5,278 bases of DNA, from NCBI GenBank assembly GCA_023144875.1, contig JAGLEW010000164.1, positions 1 to 5,278 on the forward strand, read 5' to 3'. The position numbers and the translations under genes are program-made. The notes beneath the pieces are model-generated. The model was given only the letters and a program-made list of their open reading frames with translations, ran no database searches and had not been told where the DNA came from. The DNA comes from Methylococcales bacterium. GTDB taxonomy: Bacteria > Pseudomonadota > Gammaproteobacteria > Methylococcales > Methylomonadaceae. Below are positions 1-4,931 of this stretch, in pieces (position 1 is the stretch's first letter; each line of letters starts with the position of its first letter).

Positions 1-124
1 AATCATTTTTAAGGGCGTAAATCGCAAGAACAAGTCCTAATAAGCTGGTAAAGCCTAAAAAACCTGCCATTGCTTTGTTTTCAGCACAATATTCAAAAAA
101 AGTAATAAATAGTTCAACCATCAT
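1..124 (-). CDS. Small single-helix membrane protein, N-terminal fragment (runs off left edge)
   Basis: Reading the minus strand from base 124 leftwards gives an open frame of 41 codons with no stop before the window edge, so the gene is partial at its 3' end. It starts with two consecutive Met codons (124-122 and 121-119). A GGGGA ribosome binding site lies about 4 bases before the first ATG and about 7 before the second, so the second is the better-spaced start. Residues 3-17 are a short amphipathic, aromatic-rich segment (VELFITFFEYCAENK). Residues 18-38 form a hydrophobic stretch (AMAGFLGFTSLLGLVLAIYAL), which is a clear transmembrane helix candidate. I do not recognise the family and give no function. 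It is transcribed away from the five-gene block and shares the 125-489 intergenic region with it. The reading is short, but start, ribosome site and membrane segment agree. Confidence 0.6.
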   Translation of the reverse strand, partial: MMVELFITFFEYCAENKAMAGFLGFTSLLGLVLAIYALKND

Positions 125-246
125 ATTTTCCCCGTTTTTTAATCACAACCCAGCCAGCGATTCATGCCAGCATTGTCTTATAAACCCGCTTCATTTTTTA
201 TCAGACACAAACGCGTGACTTATACTATTCTCATACAGATTCAATC

Positions 247-275
247 ATAATGTAGGCTTATCATTGGCTTGTCAT
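247..275 (-). promoter_or_regulatory. Sigma70-type promoter candidate for the left-edge membrane-protein gene
   Basis: On the minus strand the sequence reads ATGACA (275-270), a 17-base spacer, then CATTAT (252-247). These match the sigma70 consensus at 5 of 6 (-35) and 4 of 6 (-10) positions with ideal spacing. It would give a 5' leader of about 115 bases before the start at 121-124. The -35 box and spacer lie inside the 11-bp tandem repeat, so a bound protein there could affect this promoter. In AT-rich DNA such matches arise by chance, hence the modest confidence. Confidence 0.35.
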
Positions 276-276
276 T
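255..276. repeat. Tandem 11-bp direct repeat, possible operator
   Basis: GGCTTATCATT (255-265) is followed without a gap by GGCTTGTCATT (266-276), identical at 10 of 11 positions. Adjacent repeats of about one helical turn are the usual form of sites for OmpR/PhoB-type response regulators, which bind head-to-tail on one DNA face. The second unit contains TGTCAT, the core of a PhoB box, but the rest of that consensus is not well kept. The repeat overlaps the minus-strand promoter candidate. The repeat is seen directly; its role as an operator is inference. Confidence 0.4.
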
Positions 277-401
277 ATTGTGTGACTTTTCTCGATTGGG
301 TAAATTTCAATTTTTACGAAACTGCTCACATTGTACCGCTAAATAATGCTCTATTATCTATCTTATAACCTAAAGCAAACTGATTGGTTTTTTCTTTCAC
401 T

Positions 402-418
402 GATTCATTAGCTGAATC
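402..418. repeat. Perfect inverted repeat GATTCA-N5-TGAATC, possible operator
   Basis: Bases 402-407 (GATTCA) and 413-418 (TGAATC) are exact reverse complements separated by 5 bases. A 17-bp dyad of this kind, 72 bases before the first gene of the block, has the size of a dimeric repressor or activator site. A second GATTCA half-site occurs at 238-243. With no identified regulator and no clear plus-strand promoter, its role is open. Confidence 0.3.
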
Positions 419-436
419 TTATTTACTCATTAACAA

Positions 437-472
437 AAGGTCTTTTTCATCTTGAAGAAAAAAATAGACCTT
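437..472 (+). promoter_or_regulatory. 5'-leader hairpin directly before the ribosome binding site of the 490 gene
   Basis: AAGGTCT (437-443) pairs perfectly with AGACCTT (466-472). The T-run at 443-447 and the A-run at 458-464 let the stem continue inward with a bulge. The ribosome binding site AAGGA (480-484) and ATG (490) lie only 8 and 18 bases beyond the stem. AAGG at the 5' side of the stem also copies the Shine-Dalgarno core. No U-tract follows, so it is not a normal intrinsic terminator. It may tune mRNA stability or translation of the operon; this is inferred from position only. Confidence 0.4.
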
Positions 473-489
473 ATGAAACAAGGACATTT

Positions 490-1815
490 ATGGCGATGCA
501 AGCGTCTAGGAAACCGCCTCGTATTATTACTATTTTTGCTAAAAAATTAGGGGGGATTTTGGCAGATTATTTAAGTAACCCCAAGTTATTAGGGCAACGC
601 ATCCCACTCAAGGATAGATTAACGGTAAAGCTCATGCTTTCTTTAAATAAAAAGTTTTATCGACGCGAACTTTTGTTTAGAGACTATAGCCAAAAATCCA
701 GCGATTTGTTAATTGATTATGTCATGCCAAATGGTCATATTGAAAAGTTACATATTGAAAGTATTTATTATACCGAGGAAATTTTAAGCCGACGCTTAAC
801 GATTGTGAGTAAACAAAAGTCGCTGCCGTCAAATTTACACATGTTGTTGTTAATGCTCTGCCGTTATAATGTAAATGATAGTTGGCAACGGACGAAGATT
901 AAACGCCGCCATACAGAACCATCCGTTACCGATACTTATTTTAAGGCAACGGCGACCACTGCAAAAAAACAATGTAAAAAATTAGAGCATGTTAGTGCGG
1001 TGTCTGAAACCTATCGTAAAAAATACGGTTGTTTTCAGTTGGTTTCAGGGCGTAATAGTGCTGAGTTAATTGAAGAAATTTCGTTGTTTGACTTGATTGA
1101 GGTGATGCCATCGCCTTTAAAGCCAGAGATAACCGCTCAATCAACATGGTTTGTGCCTTTAATTGAGCGTATTTTAAGTTCATTAAATGAAAATTATGGC
1201 TTGTTACGGTCGTGTGGGTTGCCTCCTCAAGAATGGCGCGGCGAACTTTCGATTGGTAAGTTACGTGATTTAAAGTTGTTGAAAAGAACCACCGATGAAT
1301 TGCTGAAAATGGGGCAACAAAAAGAATTAAATTTAGCGTATCAGCAGGCTTTTTTGGATATACAGGCACGTAAAACTAAGAATCCAGATAAGCTGGCAAA
1401 AGTGGCAGGGTTTTATGATTTTATGGAGTTTAGCCAAAGTAAAGTGGGGACAACTTTATTAAAAACGGAGTTTAATTCGTTTGAGGACAGTGGTAAGGAT
1501 AGTCATGGTTTTGCCGATACTTTAGCCGCCGAGGAAGAGTGTTCGTCTGAAATGGACAGCGCGTTAAAAAATTTATTAACAGATTATACCGATAGTTTTA
1601 CGCCGCTTACTGCGTATTTTTTTGAACAAGTTTTAATATTACAACGTCCCCTTTATGGTGATAAAGGGCTTTTTAATGATCTTCAATTTCGCCGCTTAGT
1701 CGCCGCAGATGAGGTTTACTCAAAAATGGAGGAGGAAAAATTAGTCGATAAAATTATTCAGAAAATAAAACTTATAATGCAAAAACATGTCCCTTTGAGT
1801 GTTTTTGTTCCTTAA
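490..1815 (+). CDS. Hypothetical soluble protein, 441 aa, first gene of the five-gene block
   Basis: I do not recognise this protein. The ATG at 490 is well supported by AAGGA at 480-484, 5 bases upstream; the Met two codons later is less well placed. The protein has no signal peptide and no transmembrane helix, so it is probably cytoplasmic. Residues 1-185 are strongly basic, with clusters such as KIKRRH (136-141) and KKQCKK (159-164), which could suit nucleic-acid or acidic-protein contact. Residues 186-325 appear mainly helical. An acidic, low-complexity linker follows at about 327-366, with EEEC at 358-361. The final 75 residues form a helical tail with a charged, coiled-coil-like end at 409-432. 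No Walker A, helix-turn-helix, nuclease or protease motif could be found by eye. The next gene starts 39 bases downstream with no terminator between. It could be a regulator or scaffold; this is unproven. Confidence 0.8.
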   Translation: MAMQASRKPPRIITIFAKKLGGILADYLSNPKLLGQRIPLKDRLTVKLMLSLNKKFYRRELLFRDYSQKSSDLLIDYVMPNGHIEKLHIESIYYTEEILSRRLTIVSKQKSLPSNLHMLLLMLCRYNVNDSWQRTKIKRRHTEPSVTDTYFKATATTAKKQCKKLEHVSAVSETYRKKYGCFQLVSGRNSAELIEEISLFDLIEVMPSPLKPEITAQSTWFVPLIERILSSLNENYGLLRSCGLPPQEWRGELSIGKLRDLKLLKRTTDELLKMGQQKELNLAYQQAFLDIQARKTKNPDKLAKVAGFYDFMEFSQSKVGTTLLKTEFNSFEDSGKDSHGFADTLAAEEECSSEMDSALKNLLTDYTDSFTPLTAYFFEQVLILQRPLYGDKGLFNDLQFRRLVAADEVYSKMEEEKLVDKIIQKIKLIMQKHVPLSVFVP

Positions 1816-1854
1816 AATGAGGGCATTAACTCTCACACAACGGAGATAGAAACC

Positions 1855-2388
1855 ATGACTTTAACCACTCAACAAGTATGGCAAGAAGCTTATCAACGCT
1901 TAATGTTAGTCGACAAGGAGAGACCCGTTTCGGAAGAAACAGTAGATAATTTTTTAGCAGGTTTACCAAAGCGTTTAAGCGATGAAAATCTTTTAGGTTG
2001 GATTAAACGTGGTCAAAAACTCAATAAAATTTTACCGTTCCCTACCCTTAAATTTCGTTATTTAACCGATATTCAACGCCTAGCGGCGGATACGCGTGAT
2101 ACACAGGATGCGCTTCCTGAGAAGTCTTTGCTTTCTTGCAATAAGCAATTTCGATTAACCCTTCAAGTCTTAGCTAATAATAAATTACGCTTGAAAGTTG
2201 AAGCATTAAATCTTGCCAGTAGTCGATATGCTCATCGTTTTATTGGTATTGCCGCCAATAATAGTAAAGATGATTTAATTACGGTTATTCGTTTGGATGA
2301 AGATGGTGAGGGAACTGATGATACTTTGGAGAATACCCCTATTGTTCGTCAAGCATTATTACGCCCAGTCATTGCGCTTATTGAGTAA
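1855..2388 (+). CDS. Hypothetical soluble protein, 177 aa, helical N-terminus and beta-rich C-terminus
   Basis: The start is set by GGAG at 1842-1845, 9 bases before the ATG. The protein has no signal peptide or membrane segment. Residues 1-88 look helical and rich in charged residues, possibly a small protein-interaction domain. Residues 97-148 alternate short beta-like strands (RLTLQVL, LRLKVEAL, RFIGIAA, LITVIRLD), followed by an acidic stretch around 148-160 (DEDGEGTDD) and a hydrophobic end, RPVIALIE. This two-part layout resembles small accessory proteins that pair an adaptor region with a beta-sandwich, but I cannot name a family. It lies 39 bases after the first gene and 6 bases before the third, so it is almost certainly co-transcribed and translationally coupled to the latter. 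The single Cys (residue 95) argues against metal binding. Its existence as a gene is secure; its function is unknown. Confidence 0.8.
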   Translation: MTLTTQQVWQEAYQRLMLVDKERPVSEETVDNFLAGLPKRLSDENLLGWIKRGQKLNKILPFPTLKFRYLTDIQRLAADTRDTQDALPEKSLLSCNKQFRLTLQVLANNKLRLKVEALNLASSRYAHRFIGIAANNSKDDLITVIRLDEDGEGTDDTLENTPIVRQALLRPVIALIE

Positions 2389-2394
2389 TTAGTC

Positions 2395-2967
2395 ATGCGT
2401 AAAAGGGTATTGATTCCTATTATGAGCTTAGGAAGAGAGTCCGAGGTTGTGTTCTTGGAAATTATTAGTGAACCCGCTTATTTTTATGGGGTTAATTTCC
2501 AAGCAATCCACAAAAGTGGTTTAACCTCATCGGTCATAGAAACTAAAAAAATTTTAAAAACACTGGCTTATTCAGAAATTCCTGCCAGTCATTTGCAAAT
2601 AGGAAACCATTTTTTAAATTTAGATTCATTAAATTCTGTTAATTTAGGCTTAATTTTAAGTATTTTTATACAACAAAAGCTTTGTAATTATCAAAAGATT
2701 ATCGCAATTGGTACAATACAGCATGATTGTTTACAATTACCCCTTGTCGGTGGCGATTATTTAGAAGCTCAATTAAGATCGACGTTAAAATTAGGCGCAC
2801 AACGAGAAAAAGTTCCGTTATTTTTTCCCAGTACGTCTTTACATGATGTAGATGTTTCTCTGATAGAACATCTTACTAAATTAAATATTTTTTTAAAACC
2901 TGTGGCTAATGCCTATCAGGTTTTGGATTGTTTGGGTATTTCTGCTGATTCCTGCGCAATGTCTTAA
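2395..2967 (+). CDS. Lon-protease-domain-like (S16-type) protein, probably non-catalytic, 190 aa
   Basis: The ATG at 2395 lies 6 bases after the previous stop, with only a weak TTGAG (2381-2385) upstream, so translational coupling is likely. From residue 70 the order of elements recalls the Lon proteolytic domain: a turn with Ser81 (LNSVNLG, 79-85) where Lon has the catalytic GPSAG, a hydrophobic helix (to about 93), a strand KIIAIGTI (101-108) matching Lon's 'vAmTGEi', then LPLVGG (115-120) matching 'LPIGG'. A closing strand LNIFLKP (163-169) and helix precede the end. In Lon the catalytic Lys follows GG closely (GGLKEK); here the sequence is GGDYLEAQL with no Lys until residue 132. I therefore infer a degenerate, probably non-proteolytic domain. 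There is no AAA+ ATPase part. The start VLIP...LEI resembles that of the next gene, suggesting tandem duplication. The similarity was judged by eye and needs a profile search. Confidence 0.7.
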   Translation: MRKRVLIPIMSLGRESEVVFLEIISEPAYFYGVNFQAIHKSGLTSSVIETKKILKTLAYSEIPASHLQIGNHFLNLDSLNSVNLGLILSIFIQQKLCNYQKIIAIGTIQHDCLQLPLVGGDYLEAQLRSTLKLGAQREKVPLFFPSTSLHDVDVSLIEHLTKLNIFLKPVANAYQVLDCLGISADSCAMS

Positions 2968-2978
2968 TGGAATAAACT

Positions 2979-4301
2979 ATGAATTTGTCACGCGCCACCG
3001 TTTATATTCCATTGGTGGAACTTACAGATCAACCAAATCAATTATTAGAAATTTATTGTGATGGTCAAAGTGAATGGGATAAAAAATCACTGGATAAAGA
3101 TTGGCATTTTGTTGTCTCGCCGCTCAGACCTTTTGGTTTATACGAAGAAGGCTTAAAGGCGGTTAATTCTGTGCATAAATTAAGTCTTAAAATACCCTTT
3201 TGGGCGTTTTATCAGCGTTTAAAACGCTACAGTTGGTTGGATAATCAACGCCTGCATTGTGTTAATATTTTAGAGTGCGAAGGCGAAAGTATGCAGTTAG
3301 GCTTGGCAATTGCCTTGTTAATGAACGCCAGTAGAAGCCCAATAAGATGCACGCTGGCGACAGGAAAGCTCAGTAATGATACTCAAAAAGATTATGATGT
3401 TGCGGTGGATACGGTTCATGGTATTCCACAAAAACTGCAATTATTAGTCGAAAAACGTCAATCAAAAACGTTACCCCAAGGTTTTTTATATTGTTTTACC
3501 CCGTACGATTATTTACACAATGGTAAGCGTTATCCTGTGAGTAATTTGCCCGAAGTTAAAGCTTTAGCGGCGCTTAATATTCAAGTTAAACCCATTCGTT
3601 GGTTGAGTGATGCGGCAAAAGTTTTACACGCTGATAAAAGCCATTTTTTATCTCAGGATAAAGGTTTATTGATAAGTACAGGGATTGTGCTTATCGTTTT
3701 ATTAGGGTTTTTACTTTATGTTAGCTGGCTAAGCTACCCTATTAAAATTAATGTATTAGTCGGAAAAGCAAAAAATGAGCCTTTTTTGGTCTGCACTAAC
3801 CGCGATGAATCCGATGTGCAATATTATGATCTGAAACGTGATGGGGCGGTTGCACTTTTACCCACTTTAGCTAATAAAAACAAACAGTATAATCTGGGCA
3901 TTGCTTGGCGAATCATGCCTATGAAAACACCATTGACTGCTTTGTACTATATTGCTCTCATTGACGTAGGTGAAAAAGCCGCGTATAAGATTATTACTCA
4001 AAACACTAAAACGCAAGAACCCATTACCGTTCTTGCCGACGAGATTTTCGAGTGGTATTGGCCAATGGAAGAGGAAATTAATAAAACCCATGAAGAAGAA
4101 CGGGTTTTAATGATAGCGATGCAAAGAACACCGATTGCCGCTGAAGATATTTATCAGCTTTTAAAAGCGCGCTTTCCAGTATCCGATTCGCTCAAAGTTT
4201 TAGAAGTTCGAGATTTTTTAACCACACAATTCCCAGGCAGTTATGCTTTTGCCTATAAATCTATTTTTAGTCCGCCGCCATGTCTAAAATCAATGCCTTA
4301 A
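2979..4301 (+). CDS. Membrane protein: N-terminal Lon-like domain, one transmembrane helix, C-terminal unknown domain, 440 aa
   Basis: TGGA (2968-2971), 7 bases before the ATG, supports this start. Residues 1-218 look like a second copy of the domain in the preceding gene: VYIP (8-11) and LEI (23-25) at the start, EGESMQLGL (101-109) where Lon has its DGPSAG serine turn, TLATGK (125-130), HGIPQKL (147-153) where Lon has GGLKEKL, and LNIQVKP (199-205). The Lon catalytic Lys position is Pro150 here, so proteolysis is doubtful. Residues 229-252 are one strongly hydrophobic transmembrane helix. Residues 254-440 form a separate domain on the other side of the membrane. Its segments YDLKRDGAVALLP (283-295) and ERVLMIAMQRTPI (374-386) loosely recall DUF4384-like beta-sandwiches found with caspase-like and STAND proteins; this is a weak impression. 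Flanking charges do not settle orientation, though a cytoplasmic N-terminus is likely. The end overlaps the next gene by 22 bases. Confidence 0.72.
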   Translation: MNLSRATVYIPLVELTDQPNQLLEIYCDGQSEWDKKSLDKDWHFVVSPLRPFGLYEEGLKAVNSVHKLSLKIPFWAFYQRLKRYSWLDNQRLHCVNILECEGESMQLGLAIALLMNASRSPIRCTLATGKLSNDTQKDYDVAVDTVHGIPQKLQLLVEKRQSKTLPQGFLYCFTPYDYLHNGKRYPVSNLPEVKALAALNIQVKPIRWLSDAAKVLHADKSHFLSQDKGLLISTGIVLIVLLGFLLYVSWLSYPIKINVLVGKAKNEPFLVCTNRDESDVQYYDLKRDGAVALLPTLANKNKQYNLGIAWRIMPMKTPLTALYYIALIDVGEKAAYKIITQNTKTQEPITVLADEIFEWYWPMEEEINKTHEEERVLMIAMQRTPIAAEDIYQLLKARFPVSDSLKVLEVRDFLTTQFPGSYAFAYKSIFSPPPCLKSMP

Positions 4302-4753
4302 TACTTTTTTTATCCTTTTTCACCGTTTCAATCGCAAAAGCTGACAACTGCTTAGCACTCGAACGAAACCAGAATAGGTTAACTTTTTTTTACGATAAAA
4401 AAAACCAGCGTGATCGACCGTATTTTTACGTTAAAGTCCAAACCACTGAAAATAATACGGGTAAATCTTTAAATTTTGAAGAAATTAAGTCCCTTAAACG
4501 GCACTTGTTTCATATTGCCAATCTTAATCCGAGCCAATATGAAATTCCTAAAAATGCTGAAAAAATTTACATCGTGAAATCATCGTCAAAACTGAATTCC
4601 TTTGCCTATTCTACGCAAGTAATTCCTTCGACTAATGCGACTAAAAACCGTGGTGCGAGCAATCACCCAAAATTATTACCGCGTGAAACAATCAATGCAG
4701 GACAACCTACCCTAAGTAAAAGCCCCATTAATGTATGTGAATTCAGCTTATAG
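4280..4753 (+). CDS. Small exported protein of unknown function, 157 aa
   Basis: The frame begins 22 bases inside the end of the preceding gene with no recognisable ribosome binding site (TAGTCCGCCGCC precedes the ATG), so translation probably depends on termination-reinitiation. Residues 1-21 are a typical Sec signal peptide: Lys3, a hydrophobic core from 4 to 18, and an AKA cleavage motif before Asp22. Cys24 lies just after the cut but without a lipobox, so a lipoprotein is unlikely. The mature chain has only two Cys, Cys24 and Cys153, close to each end, which could form a disulfide joining the termini in the periplasm. Residues 50-105 mix strand and helix; 108-147 are polar, rich in Ser, Thr, Asn and Pro, and probably disordered. 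No family is recognised. Its overlap with the membrane protein suggests that it meets that protein's extracytoplasmic domain. Codons 35-42 contain a T8 and an A8 run. Confidence 0.75.
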   Translation: MSKINALILFLSFFTVSIAKADNCLALERNQNRLTFFYDKKNQRDRPYFYVKVQTTENNTGKSLNFEEIKSLKRHLFHIANLNPSQYEIPKNAEKIYIVKSSSKLNSFAYSTQVIPSTNATKNRGASNHPKLLPRETINAGQPTLSKSPINVCEFSL

Positions 4754-4931
4754 AATATCCCAATTTTATTCGTTTTATTACCCTCACATAAGCCTACTTT
4801 GCTCCCCTAAAAATAAGTAAACTCAGCATTTTTATCTATTTTGTAACTTTTTAGGATAAAATGAGCGGTTTAGTTATTGTTGAAGCGCTTGCTTGACGAT
4901 AGCATTTACACTTATTTTTTTGGAGTCATTA
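4754..4931. other. Intergenic gap between the five-gene block and adk
   Basis: These 178 bases are AT-rich. No strong intrinsic terminator is visible: the best stem after the 4753 stop is GAATA (4753-4757) with TATTC (4767-4771), only 5 bp and poor in GC. TAAAAT at 4857-4862 is a 5-of-6 match to a -10 box, about 70 bases before adk, though no good -35 hexamer lies 15-19 bases upstream. Read-through from the block into adk cannot be excluded. Confidence 0.5.
4857..4862 (+). promoter_or_regulatory. Possible -10 box of an adk promoter
   Basis: TAAAAT differs from the sigma70 -10 consensus TATAAT at one position and would give a leader of roughly 65 bases before adk. The upstream hexamers at the correct distance (around 4832-4840) do not resemble TTGACA, so this would need an activator or be a weak promoter. 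An essential housekeeping gene is expected to have its own promoter, which is the main reason for listing it. Confidence 0.22.

Larger units (their letters stand above)
125..489. other. Divergent intergenic/regulatory region
   Basis: These 365 bases separate the minus-strand membrane-protein gene from the plus-strand five-gene block. I see no convincing gene or structural RNA here. The region holds a minus-strand promoter candidate (247-275), an 11-bp tandem direct repeat (255-276), a perfect 6-bp inverted repeat (402-418) and a leader hairpin (437-472) ending just before the ribosome binding site of the 490 gene. No plus-strand promoter stands out. Weak options are a TTGTAC (331-336) with TATTAT (352-357), whose 15-base spacer is short, and a TAAATT (301-306) lacking a good -35 box. 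Confidence 0.6.

Noticed and set aside
164..250. Plus-strand mini-ORF of 28 codons in the intergenic region
   Set aside because: It has only a weak purine stretch upstream and no recognisable feature; it is likely chance in AT-rich DNA and lies in the probable leader of the minus-strand gene.
473..550. Upstream overlapping mini-ORF of 25 codons (starting MKQGHLW) before the 490 gene
   Set aside because: Its ATG directly follows the leader hairpin and has no ribosome binding site; the AAGGA lies inside it and serves the 490 start. A leader peptide is possible but unsupported.
992..1369. Minus-strand open frame of 125 codons
   Set aside because: It lies wholly inside the 441-aa gene on the other strand, has no ribosome site, and its composition follows from the codons of the real gene.
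3867..4091. Minus-strand open frame of 74 codons
   Set aside because: Contained within the 440-aa membrane-protein gene, with no supporting signals.
4753..4780. Hairpin GAATA/TATTC followed by a T-rich stretch as a terminator of the block
   Set aside because: The stem has only 5 bp, mostly A-T, and the following tract is interrupted; it is too weak to call an intrinsic terminator.
252..4797. ATAAGCCTAC occurring inverted at 252-261 (minus strand) and at 4788-4797 (plus strand), flanking the five-gene block
   Set aside because: This could suggest element ends, but a 10-base match between two places in a 5-kb window is expected many times by chance, and no target duplication or recombinase accompanies it.
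4883..4890. AAGCGCTT palindrome upstream of adk
   Set aside because: An 8-bp palindrome alone is common by chance and has no repeat partner or promoter alignment.
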